DNA of 64,000 bases. Source: Leptolyngbya ohadii IS1 (GTDB taxonomy: Bacteria; Cyanobacteriota; Cyanobacteriia; Elainellales; Elainellaceae). The notes under the pieces are model-generated. The model made no database searches, was not told the origin of the DNA, and was given only the letters and a program-made list of their open reading frames with translations. Positions 19,401-25,977 of this stretch are shown here, piece by piece; within the stretch, counting starts at the first letter, position 1, and every line of letters begins with the position of its first letter. Made by a program: the position numbers and the translations under genes. The stretch is taken from positions 741,501 to 805,500 of the forward strand of contig NZ_NKFP01000001.1 of assembly GCF_002215035.1 (NCBI RefSeq), written 5' to 3'.

Positions 19401-19872
19401 TGACATGAGCCGCATGGATTTTGCCGAGAGTATCAGTAATGGCGATCGCCAGTCTCAGGAAAGTAGGTAAGGGCATAGGAGAGAAACCCGGTTTCTGCCG
19501 CATCCAGCATTCTAAAGACTCTCCACCAAAGTCTTCCAAAAGAAGAACCAGCGTGCGCTGGTAGTCTTGCTGGCTGTATGCCTTGACTACGCCTTCAATG
19601 TTCAGAAATCGAGTAATTTCATACTCCTGCCGATAGCGAGTTAATTCCTGAGGAGAGGGATAATCCTGCTTGAGGACTTTGGCAATCACTGCACAATCAT
19701 CTTGCTCTCTGATGCCCCGATATACCAAAGAAGCTAAGCTCTCGTAAATTTTGTTGTGAATAGTAATTCCAGGCAGGGTAATCACTGAATGCTCCCCCGA
19801 TGAAGGACTGTCACCGTTTCCCAAAGTATATCGCTCATCAAAGGTGTGGGACATCGCTACCAGATTTTGCAT
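13495..19872 (-). CDS. Trifunctional Ser/Thr kinase - AAA ATPase - sensor histidine kinase (2125 aa)
   Basis: Domains in order: Ser/Thr kinase fold (about 35-300; catalytic HKDINPGN at 159-166, DFG near 180); an AAA_16/STAND ATPase (Walker A GYAGVGKT near 363-370; Walker B VIFLDDLQW); a long TPR-like helical region (about 700-1330); GAF (about 1350-1515); three PAS domains (from about 1550, 1675 and 1800); HisKA_3 (REIHDTL, His near 1935); and HATPase_c (NAIKHANA, DNGQGFG). This composite is common in filamentous cyanobacteria and has no transmembrane segment, so it probably senses cytoplasmic ligands. It transfers phosphate to the adjacent LuxR-type regulator. All signature residues appear intact. 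Confidence 0.95.
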   Translation of the reverse strand: MQNLVAMSHTFDERYTLGNGDSPSSGEHSVITLPGITIHNKIYESLASLVYRGIREQDDCAVIAKVLKQDYPSPQELTRYRQEYEITRFLNIEGVVKAYSQQDYQRTLVLLLEDFGGESLECWMRQKPGFSPMPLPTFLRLAIAITDTLGKIHAAHVIHKDINPGNIVFNSRTGVVKIIDFGIATRFSRTNPTFKSLHLLEGTPAYLSPEQTGRMNRMLDYRTDFYSLGVTFYELLTGQLPFPTRDLLELVHCHIATPPIPPHELNATIPQPVSNLILKLMAKNAEDRYQSAWGIKADLERCVQQLAEMGQINNLSLGLQDVSEQFRIPQKLYGREAEIAALWVAFDRVAGSQAVREMMLVSGYAGVGKTALVQELFKPIIAKHGYFIWGKFDQFRRNIPYSAIVDALQKLVQQLLGEPDEQVEVWRSRLLTALGSNGQIIIDVIPEVELIIGKQSPVPEVGATEAQNRFNLTFQRFMRAFCAKEHPLVIFLDDLQWIDSATLKLIELILLDEQTQSLFLIGAYRDHEVSPTHSLILMLENLRNQGAILQEIALTPLTLEPLTQLLAETLHHNPDTVRSLAQVVLCKTEGNPFFVGEFLKLLHSENLLTFDAQQLSWQWNLAEIEAQDITANVVELLLCQLQKLPEATQQVLSIAACIGSEFDLETLALSAERNSEGTVCEKSPKAIFQDLLAAIQAGLIQPLSELDENLLVQEYKFSHDRVQQAAYALIDESQKQVVHLQIGRNLLEKTSPEQRSDRLFEIIDHLNQGLELVTARSERTEIARLNLTAGQKAKAATAYEAAFKYFTTGLQLLNSESWQSEYDLTLALYSETAEAAYLRGCFDEMEQLVEVVLDRAKTAVDKVQVYDSRIQGYLSQGNLKETLKTGLKALKLLGIDLIENPSQLDVQRELESTAALLAEREIEDLSNLPEIAAPEPLAAIRILSNIGSAAFITLPALWILIICKTVNLSINYGNAIWSPMYYAAYGFVLCGVVQDIELGYKFGQLALTSAERLNNKRGKARTLRFSGTHIMQWKVHLRNIIPMLADAYQSGVETGDFECAGYAAYNVCYNSFSAGEELTQLEQKTATYSKAINQIRRKSPSNWLAIVWQTILNLLDRSENPSRLVGRVCNEEEALSHAIAVKDRTVIQILYLHKVMLCYLFEEYHQAEQTAILARQHFEEVSAIISLPIFCFYHSLALLSLSPDASNSKKVAWLNCVNTNQEKMQKWAEHAPMNYLHKFYLVEAEKARVLGQFLEAEEFYERAIAGAAENEYIQEEALAYELAAKHYLARGREKIAQTYMKEAHYCYDRWGATAKVKDLEKRYPQLLSSNLIRQSNSILTAKTILHPTAAIDLAAVMKAAQALSEIIHLDQLIATLMQVVIESAGAETGALVLLEDDQLTVVAQCSGSRQCNLEQIAVTDCATISVPVIYSVERTQETVVFDDAVSEPSFLTDPYIQHQQTRSLLSMPILKQNQLVGILYLENKLSPGVFTRDRLQVLKLLIAQAAISLENARLYEQLADYTETLERKVEERTQSLQQEIAERQQTEAALRQSEANYRNLLQTANSVIVRYDTKGRIRYINDYGVKLLGYEEHQILGRTLFETIIPDIETSGRDVKPFVHDLLRNPQLYPQGEGENLCRDGRRVWMVWSNQAIFNDQGEVVEILSVGNDTTQRRQAEEALQRSEAKFRNIFENSQVGIYRTRTCDGLILEANQRFANLFGFDSPEEVIGLKHTTDCYVNPSDRQQAIELLKRDGELQNFEVQLQKRDGTLFWGLCSTRLNAADECIEGVIADISDRKQAEAALQASESKLRTLIEAIPDPLFVLSAEGRLLEIMVLEPNLLWRPFEEMIGKTMHQIEKEQADEFLGYIQQVLRTQQTRTVEYSVFLNGREAWFSARIAPIDHDQVIWLARDITAQKQAEAASILEERNRMAREIHDTLAQSFTGILAQVGAAKQVLTDDVEATGAHLDLIKELARTGLTEARRSVVALRPQLLEEGNLQSALHRLVAQTRAAAMDTTLHYEIEGAVYALPTEIESNILRMGQEALTNAIKHANADEIRVELIYDRDQVCLRVRDNGQGFGVGNIPASEGFGLLGMSERAERIGAQLTIGSQPGQGTEIIVTVNRE

Positions 19873-19923
19873 TCAGGTATTGATGGTCGATCGGTTGTAT
19901 GAATGTACTTTCGATCAGATTCG

Positions 19924-20050
19924 GAGTCTAACTTAAGTTAGAGCCAGCATTCTACTCCGCGATGGCATGGTTAATCTATCAATTTGCACTATAAAAAATT
20001 TAACTTGCTGTAGGCGACAGCTTGAAAGCGACCACCTATATTGAATTTAT
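19924..20050 (+). promoter_or_regulatory. 127-bp promoter-like module, copy C (toward azoreductase)
   Basis: This is the plus-strand copy of the module: perfect palindrome TCTAACTTAAGTTAGA at 19927-19942, a dyad GCTGTAGGCGACAGC in the middle, and TATTGAATTTATG at the end, where a short frame starts. Similarity to copy A continues about 55 bases further (…GAGCAAATAAATTG…, …TTCCATGCTTGA…). The module also sits 52 bp from the 5' end of the giant kinase on the opposite strand, so it could serve both directions. Confidence 0.8.
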
Positions 20051-20186
20051 GCAAACAGTCACGCAAATGGGTCGAGCAAATAAATTGTACGATTCCATGC
20101 TTGAAGGCATGAATATTCAATGTGCAACTGGATTAACGCACGCTCAAGCAGCAACGTTGAAAGCATTAGGAGCGATCGCACAGTGA
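20049..20186 (+). CDS. Possible 45-residue small protein following module copy C
   Basis: The ATG at 20049 lies in the last bases of the module and opens a frame reading MQTVTQMGRANKLYDSML and ending LGAIAQ. The first third resembles the 29-residue frame at 8825-8736 at the same place after copy A. There is no strong ribosome site. It may be a leader peptide or a real small protein; codon use is plausible, but evidence for expression is absent. Confidence 0.35.
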   Translation: MQTVTQMGRANKLYDSMLEGMNIQCATGLTHAQAATLKALGAIAQ

Positions 20187-20346
20187 AGTGAATGCCCTTT
20201 GGGCACGCGACGCGAACGCCTTAACTCTGTGCTTAACTCGCGGATCCAAGTAATGCTTAGCTGGACACACTGTTGGGTCAGCGTTAACCCGTTGGTTGCT
20301 CATTCGTCTCCGCTACATTCTTCATTCACAATCTGAGATTTATCCT

Positions 20347-20964
20347 ATGACCCACATTCTCCATTTAGATGCGAGTCCGCGTGGCGATCGCTCCATCTCT
20401 CGCACACTCTCTAAAGAGTTCATTAACCAGTGGAAAACCACTCATCCCAACGACACGATCACCTACCGTGATATTGGGCATTACCCTGTTCCTTTTGTGA
20501 GCGAAGACTGGATCGCGGCTGCATTTACTCCCCCGGATCAACACACACCAGAGTTAGCCGCTGCAATTCAAATTTCCGACGAATTGATCGACGAGTTTTT
20601 ATCAGCCGATCGCTACGTTTTCAGTATCCCTATGTATAATTTCAGCATCCCTGCCAACTTCAAAGCTTATCTTGACCAGATTGTGCGAGTGGGACGTACA
20701 TTCTCTGTTGATGAAGCAGGTTACAAGGGACTGGTTCACAATAAGAAGATGACGATCATTATGGCGCAGGGAGGAGCCTACCCCGAAGGTAGCTCGACCC
20801 ATGCTTATGATCTACAAACACCCTACTTGCAACTCATTTTTGGGTTTATTGGTATCACAGATATCGAGTTTGTCTATGCCGATAGCCTTAATCAGGGGGA
20901 TGAAGCCCGGAATCTGGCGATCGCTAATGCCCAGTCTACCTTAAAAGCTGCGATCGCTCATTAA
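20347..20964 (+). CDS. azoR: FMN-dependent NADH-azoreductase
   Basis: From the ATG at 20347 the product has 205 residues: HILHLDASPRGDRSISR (FMN phosphate-binding loop), PMYNFSIPANFKAYLDQI (the family motif), and AQGGAYPEG in the flavin site. AzoR homodimers reduce quinones and azo compounds by two electrons and protect against thiol and quinone stress. The promoter module copy C is about 300 bp upstream. A broken relative lies at 9070-9278. Confidence 0.92.
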   Translation: MTHILHLDASPRGDRSISRTLSKEFINQWKTTHPNDTITYRDIGHYPVPFVSEDWIAAAFTPPDQHTPELAAAIQISDELIDEFLSADRYVFSIPMYNFSIPANFKAYLDQIVRVGRTFSVDEAGYKGLVHNKKMTIIMAQGGAYPEGSSTHAYDLQTPYLQLIFGFIGITDIEFVYADSLNQGDEARNLAIANAQSTLKAAIAH

Positions 20965-21008
20965 CCACCATCACTTCCTTGCAGCTACAGTTTTTGAGGT
21001 CATGTGTA

Positions 21009-21472
21009 ATGCAGGATCCGTTAGTAGTGGATACAGATGAAAACACTCACCAGGTAACTGCCATCATTTCTCACTTCATTCGACCTGGGCGTGAGCAATT
21101 CTTAGATTTGACCATTACAACAACCTCAAAACCTGGCTGGAATCCAGCATGCGGCAGGAATGGCTGGAGCGGTTGCAACCCTTAATTGAAAAGCCTGAAA
21201 CCATTCAAACTCTAACGGGTCTGGAAACCTGGTTTACGCTTCCCAACAAATCCATAAAGGCTCCACCCCCACGCTACAAAATGGCGATCGTGACATGGCT
21301 GGCAGTGTTTTTTACGATATCTATTCTCAATCGTTTGCTAGTACCGCTCCTAGCTGGGCTTCCGGTATTGCTCAGAACCTTGTTGGTGACAGGTCTAACG
21401 GTTGTCCTGCTGACCTACGTGATTATGCCGCGCCTCACTCAACTCTTTCGCAAATGGCTGTATCGCATTTGA
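21009..21472 (+). pseudogene. Antibiotic biosynthesis monooxygenase-like membrane protein, internally deleted
   Basis: The 5' part (from the ATG at 21009) reads VTAIISHFIRPGREQ, the first strand of an ABM domain. A different frame then gives NLKTWLESSMRQEWLERLQPL, LTGLETWFTLP and PPRYKMAIVTWLAVF, followed by two transmembrane segments and TYVIMPRLTQLFRKWLY. Intact relatives have about 40 more residues between these parts. The copy therefore has an internal deletion with a frame change near 21100 and is probably not functional. Confidence 0.75.
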
Positions 21473-21507
21473 TCAAATCCATATCTTGCACTTCACAGGA
21501 ATCCTCC

Positions 21508-21807
21508 ATGTCTTGTCAACACCTGAACGAACTGACGCTAGAGACTATGATTTCAAAAGCCAATTACCCGGTATTTCGCTGTGAGGAATGCCTGCGAGTT
21601 GGCGACCCCTTGCGGGTATCTCGAAGAGCACGCTGGGTTCACTTAAGAATCTGTCAAACCTGCGGCAAAATGCTGTGTTGCGACTCATCTAAAAATCAAC
21701 ATGCCCGCCGCCATTACGAAGAAAGCGGACACGCGGTGATCAGTTCAGCCGAATTGGGAGAAGAATGGCTGTGGTGTTTTGCCGATGAACAACAGAAGAA
21801 CTATTGA
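21508..21807 (+). CDS. UBP-type zinc finger domain protein
   Basis: The 99-residue product has Cys/His pairs of the zf-UBP fold: CQHL near the start, CEECLRVGDP, WVHLRICQTCGKMLCCDSS, then HARRHYEESGH. Eukaryotic UBP fingers bind ubiquitin C-termini; bacterial stand-alone versions have unknown roles. The start at 21508 is chosen because the family begins with the first Cys-His pair. It lies 33 bp before the DUF5996 gene and is probably co-transcribed with it. Confidence 0.85.
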   Translation: MSCQHLNELTLETMISKANYPVFRCEECLRVGDPLRVSRRARWVHLRICQTCGKMLCCDSSKNQHARRHYEESGHAVISSAELGEEWLWCFADEQQKNY

Positions 21808-21839
21808 TCACGCGCCCTTGTTCTACTTGCAAGGAGACC

Positions 21840-22772
21840 ATGATGTCAAATCAGCCTGCCCTAATGGATATTTGGCCGAGTTTACCCCTGGACGCATGGC
21901 AAGAGACCTATACCACCTTGCACATGTGGACTCAAATCATCGGCAAAATCCGATTTGCCCAAACTCCGTGGATTAATCATTCCTGGCATACTCCCCTCTA
22001 TTTAACCGTTCGGGGACTGACCACTTCCACGATTCCCTATGGCAGCCGCATCTTTCAAATCGACTTTGATTTCATTGATCATGAGCTGCTGATTCAAACC
22101 AGCGAAGGGGCAAGACGGGCGATCGCCCTCTACCCTCGCTCTGTTGCTGACTTTTATCAGACTGTGATGGAAACTCTGAGAGCATTAGATCTTCACATCA
22201 CCATTAACACCAAACCAAATGAAGTCCCCAATCCAATTCGATTTGAGCAGGATGAAACCCATGCTGCTTATGATGCAGATTATGCCAATCGATGCTGGCG
22301 AGTGCTGCTCCAGTCCGATCGCGTTTTTCGAGAATTTCGTTCCCATTTTTCCGGTAAGGTTAGTCCGGTTCATTTTTTCTGGGGGAGTTTTGATTTAGCA
22401 GTGACTCGCTTTTCGGGGCGATCGGCTCCTGAACATCCAGGAGGAGTACCCAATTTACCGGATGCAGTGGCGCAGGAAGCCTACTCCCAGGAAGTCAGTA
22501 GTGCCGGATTTTGGCCTGGAGCCGGATTATCATACCCAGCGTTTTATTCCTATGCGTACCCAGAACCTGATGGGTTTAAGCAGGCTGAGGTTCGTCCTGA
22601 TGCTGCATTTTACAATAAAGAGTTGGGTGAATTTATTTTGCCCTATGATGCGGTTCGCGAGGCAGAATCACCGGATCAGATGTTGTTAGAGTTCTTGCAA
22701 AGCACCTACGAAGCTGCCGCCAGGTTAGGCAACTGGAATCAAAAGGAACTTCAGCAGTTGATGTTTAAGTAG
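21840..22772 (+). CDS. DUF5996 family protein
   Basis: The product has about 310 residues, with WPSLPLDAWQETYTTLHMWTQIIGKIRF near the N-terminus, HFFWGSFDLAVTRFSGR, and WPGAGLSYPAFYSYAYPEP, all hallmarks of this family. The start follows AAGGAGACC. No catalytic function is known to me. The gene often occurs among accessory stress genes, as here. Confidence 0.85.
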   Translation: MMSNQPALMDIWPSLPLDAWQETYTTLHMWTQIIGKIRFAQTPWINHSWHTPLYLTVRGLTTSTIPYGSRIFQIDFDFIDHELLIQTSEGARRAIALYPRSVADFYQTVMETLRALDLHITINTKPNEVPNPIRFEQDETHAAYDADYANRCWRVLLQSDRVFREFRSHFSGKVSPVHFFWGSFDLAVTRFSGRSAPEHPGGVPNLPDAVAQEAYSQEVSSAGFWPGAGLSYPAFYSYAYPEPDGFKQAEVRPDAAFYNKELGEFILPYDAVREAESPDQMLLEFLQSTYEAAARLGNWNQKELQQLMFK

Positions 22773-22851
22773 CAACTGCATTTTATGACCACTCACGTTG
22801 CGTAATCAAAGGCTATCTTACGAAATCACCCAACATGAAGGAAACTGCACC

Positions 22852-23673
22852 GTGAATAGGTTCGCGCTCAAGAATGGCATCCGGCTATTGCTCATCGTCG
22901 CACTCTTTTTAGTCACCACGATCATCACATCTTTAGGAGCTGTTATGAATCCTGCCAGCGCCCAAGACAGTAAACCGACCATCGTCCTGGTTCACGGTGC
23001 ATTCGCCGAATCTTCCAGTTGGAATGGTGTATTGACCCAGCTCATTCCCAAGGGGTACCCGGCGGTTGCTGTCGCCAATCCCCTGCGCGGAGTCAAAAGC
23101 GATGCAGCTTATGTCGCCAGCGTTCTCCAGGGTATTGAAGGTCCGATTGTGCTTGTAGGACACTCCTACGGGGGCGCAGTGATTACGAATGCGGTCAAGG
23201 ACAACGAAAACGTGAAGGCGTTGGTTTACGTTGCGGCTTTTGCTCTTGATGCAGGCGAGACGGCGGTTGAACTCTCAGGACGTTATCCAGGCAGTACCCT
23301 TGGTCCGACCCTCGCACCCCCCGTTGACCTGCCGGATGGTGGCAAAGACCTCTACATCCAACAGGACAAGTTCCACGCGCAGTTTGCCGCAGATGTGCCC
23401 GCCAATGACGCGCAGTTAATGGCGAGTACCCAGCGTCCAATTACAGAAGCTGCATTGAACGAAGCCTCTGGTGTGCCTGCATGGAAGTCTGTCCCGTCCT
23501 GGTTTATTCATGGCGATCGCGATCTCAATATCCCAGCCGCTGCCCTATCATTTATGGCAGAGCGAGCTAACTCCAATGAGACAGTCGTCGTCAATGGCGC
23601 GTCCCATGTCGTGATGGTTTCCCATCCAGATGCCGTTGCCGCAGTCATTGAACACGCTGCGATCGCTCAGTAA
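22852..23673 (+). CDS. Exported alpha/beta hydrolase
   Basis: A GTG start at 22852 gives an N-terminal signal sequence (NGIRLLLIVALFLVTTIITSL) with a likely cleavage after NPASAQ. The mature part shows IVLVHGAFAESSSW, nucleophile VGHSYGGAV, acid GDRDLNIP and a C-terminal GASHVVMVSHPD His. This is the AB-hydrolase-6 group often annotated as esterase or salicylate esterase-like. Export to the periplasm is inferred from the signal. Confidence 0.85.
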   Translation: MNRFALKNGIRLLLIVALFLVTTIITSLGAVMNPASAQDSKPTIVLVHGAFAESSSWNGVLTQLIPKGYPAVAVANPLRGVKSDAAYVASVLQGIEGPIVLVGHSYGGAVITNAVKDNENVKALVYVAAFALDAGETAVELSGRYPGSTLGPTLAPPVDLPDGGKDLYIQQDKFHAQFAADVPANDAQLMASTQRPITEAALNEASGVPAWKSVPSWFIHGDRDLNIPAAALSFMAERANSNETVVVNGASHVVMVSHPDAVAAVIEHAAIAQ

Positions 23674-23729
23674 AAAGTGTGAACCCATTGTATAGGGGTG
23701 ATTGTACTTGTTGCTGCGCCTTGCCATTG

Positions 23730-24119
23730 TCGGGTAGGTTTAGCAATTGCGAAAAAAACAACGTTAAGGCTGAAACATTTACTAGGCAAATATTTCAGCC
23801 TCATTTTTTTGTAGAACTCAAGACGTTCAAATCGCTGGATTCCTTGCTAGGTAAATTTTCCAGGCTTTTTTAGGATTACACGGACCCTGGCGTTCTTCTC
23901 TTGCCATCGATCGCTCTGGACTAGATTTGGATTAAATTACCGTTGAGTTATGGTCTGAAACCCTTGATTTCTCGTTGAGCTATTCAAGAACCACGTAAAA
24001 TCGGTTGAATAGTTGCCTTGTCTCGCAAATAATCAATTTTTGACCATTCTATGGGAGTCATGCTGCATAAGGACTTCAGCCTTAACGTTGTTTTTTTCGA
24101 GAAAGCTAAACCTACCCGA
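23730..24119. mobile_element. MITE-like element with 44-bp terminal inverted repeats
   Basis: TCGGGTAGGTTTAGC followed by CGAAAAAAACAACGTT and AAGGCTGAA (23730-23773) recurs inverted at 24075-24119 with only a few differences. The roughly 300 bases between have no convincing gene. A short element with long inverted repeats and no transposase fits a non-autonomous transposon. No clear target duplication is visible. It lies between an exported hydrolase and the TetR gene. Confidence 0.65.
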
Positions 24120-24160
24120 AGTTCAATAATGCTGTCGGCAAAGCTACCTCCTGCGAGATA

Positions 24161-24193
24161 TGTCATTTAGTGACAAAATGGCATTAAATGACA
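24161..24193. promoter_or_regulatory. Nested inverted repeats, likely TetR operator
   Basis: TGTCATTTA at 24161 pairs with TAAATGACA ending at 24193. Inside it a second dyad, TGTCATTTAGTGACA, overlaps. The site directly overlaps the first possible start of the TetR-type gene, the usual place for an autoregulatory operator. This also hints that translation starts at one of the later ATGs. Confidence 0.55.
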
Positions 24194-24889
24194 AGAAAGA
24201 CGGCTATGCCGAGTGATGGTGACAGCAACACGATGAGCAATCACAAATCAGGCAATCGCAAATCAGGGGAGATGAATGTACAACGTCAACAGCGGGTACG
24301 TCTAGAAATTTCACGGGAGGCAGCGCGTCTGTTCTGGGAACACGGTGTTGCTGCCACAAGCGGCGAACAAATTGCAAGTGCGGTCGGAATCTCGGTGCGA
24401 ACCCTCTGGCGGTACTTCCGCAATAAGGAAAGCTGTGCTGAGCCGGTCTTGGCGCAGGATGTCGAGGAGTGTGTGGCGGTGCTGCGCCGCTGGCCTCGGG
24501 AAGTCTCTCTTGAAGATCACCTCATTGAATGGGCAACGAACCGAACCAAAGATGTTGAGCAGCAAGCCTACGACGAAGCTGTCATTAAGATGACCGTGCT
24601 GGCTGAAAAAGAGCCGGATCTTCGCGCCGCTTGGCTAATGACCCACGATCGAATTGAGCGAGAACTGGTTGAGATCATTGCGGATCGCTTGCGCCGCCCA
24701 TCTGACGATATTGAGGTGCGGTTGCACGCGGCTACAATCACCGCAGTTTTGCGCGTCATTAGCGAAGATGTCAGCGCTGCCCTCATGTCGGGAGCCGATC
24801 GCGCCTCCATCGGCAACCCGATCAGGCTTATAGCCCAAGCTGTACGCGTGGCCACTGGTGGAGTCGTCGGTGATCCCGTTGATCCCTAA
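24188..24889 (+). CDS. TetR/AcrR family transcriptional regulator
   Basis: The N-terminal helix-turn-helix reads REAARLFWEHGVAATSGEQIASAVGISVRTLWRYFRNKE, clearly TetR. The rest is a helical ligand-binding domain. The first ATG (24188) lies within the presumed operator; ATGs at 24206, 24233 and 24272 are alternatives, and the last gives the most family-like N-terminus. It probably represses itself and perhaps the downstream CPBP protease and hydrolase genes. Confidence 0.88.
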   Translation: MTRKTAMPSDGDSNTMSNHKSGNRKSGEMNVQRQQRVRLEISREAARLFWEHGVAATSGEQIASAVGISVRTLWRYFRNKESCAEPVLAQDVEECVAVLRRWPREVSLEDHLIEWATNRTKDVEQQAYDEAVIKMTVLAEKEPDLRAAWLMTHDRIERELVEIIADRLRRPSDDIEVRLHAATITAVLRVISEDVSAALMSGADRASIGNPIRLIAQAVRVATGGVVGDPVDP

Positions 24890-24972
24890 AAACAATCGCA
24901 ACGGCAACTAACAGCCCGATTCGAGCACCCGATTCGAGCACTACAAACACGCACGAACAAAGGGGGATAAAG

Positions 24973-25926
24973 ATGAGGATCAACGCAACCAAAGGAAGGA
25001 AGGGAATCGGAACAGAAGTGAAAGACGTGACTTACGTGGAGGCTGCGAGGTGGGGTAAGTATCGGGGGTGGCGGTATGTTCTGGGACTGATGATCATCCT
25101 CTTTGCGTGGTTGGTCGTCGGTAGTGGTGCCAGTGTACTCGTTGCGTTCGCGCTCGGCGGACAGGCAGACCCCTCGGTGCTCGGTCCCGTGGAATACTAC
25201 CTGTTTGTCATGGCGAGTTTCCTGTTCTTCCTCGCGGGAGTCCTGATCGCTGTCTCCCTCATCCACCGTCGCCACCCCCGGACGCTCGTCACGGCGCGGG
25301 AGCGGATAGACAGGCATCGGGTCGGTCATGGATTCGTGGCGTATTTCGTGCCGTACTGCCTGATCGGTGGGCTGGGGCAGTATCTGTTCTACCCGGATAC
25401 CTTCTCCTTTAACTCCGACCTCTTAACGTTTGCACTCTTCGTCCCGATCGCACTGATCCTCATGGCGATCCAGACGACCACCGAGGAGCTTTTCTTTCGC
25501 GGATACATTGTGCAGGGCGCGAGCCTTATCTGGAGCAACCGCATTTTTCTGGCGATCGCCTCAGCCGTGATATTTACCCTGCCGCACCTCCTTAACCCGG
25601 AGGCGGGCGGCTGGCTCACGATCTTTTCCAACTACTTCCTCGTTCCGGGTTTGGTATGGACTGTGGTCTCGTTGATTGACGGAACCACTGAACTCGCCAT
25701 CGGCGTACACTTCGCGCACAACATCGGTGGGGCACTCCTGTTCGACATCACTGGAAGTGCCTTGCCCTCACCCGCCCTGTTCACAATCAGTAAGTACCAC
25801 GCGACCTACGGGACGCTATCAGTGCTGGTTGCAGTACCCGTGTTTTTGGCGATCGCCTACAAGGTGTTCAAACGCGACGAGGCATCCGAACCCGTTTCCC
25901 AAAGCGATCGAAAGGGTCGCCGATGA
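24973..25926 (+). CDS. CPBP family intramembrane glutamic endopeptidase
   Basis: The 317-residue multi-pass membrane protein has the CPBP/Abi motifs: TTEELFFRGYI (EExxxR), FTLPHLLNPE (FxxxH) and GVHFAHNIGG (HxxxN). It has about eight hydrophobic segments. Bacterial members are linked to peptide self-immunity or membrane protein processing. The gene is GC-rich compared with its surroundings. A deleted copy of a close relative lies at 28134-28327. Confidence 0.9.
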   Translation: MRINATKGRKGIGTEVKDVTYVEAARWGKYRGWRYVLGLMIILFAWLVVGSGASVLVAFALGGQADPSVLGPVEYYLFVMASFLFFLAGVLIAVSLIHRRHPRTLVTARERIDRHRVGHGFVAYFVPYCLIGGLGQYLFYPDTFSFNSDLLTFALFVPIALILMAIQTTTEELFFRGYIVQGASLIWSNRIFLAIASAVIFTLPHLLNPEAGGWLTIFSNYFLVPGLVWTVVSLIDGTTELAIGVHFAHNIGGALLFDITGSALPSPALFTISKYHATYGTLSVLVAVPVFLAIAYKVFKRDEASEPVSQSDRKGRR

Positions 25927-25977
25927 TCTCGTCAGTTCGTAAAACCATCAGCAAATGTATCAAAGGACTTCATCACC

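Noticed and set aside
23984-24166. Minus-strand 60-codon frame in the MITE-like element
   Set aside because: Not similar to any transposase; it spans the terminal repeat.
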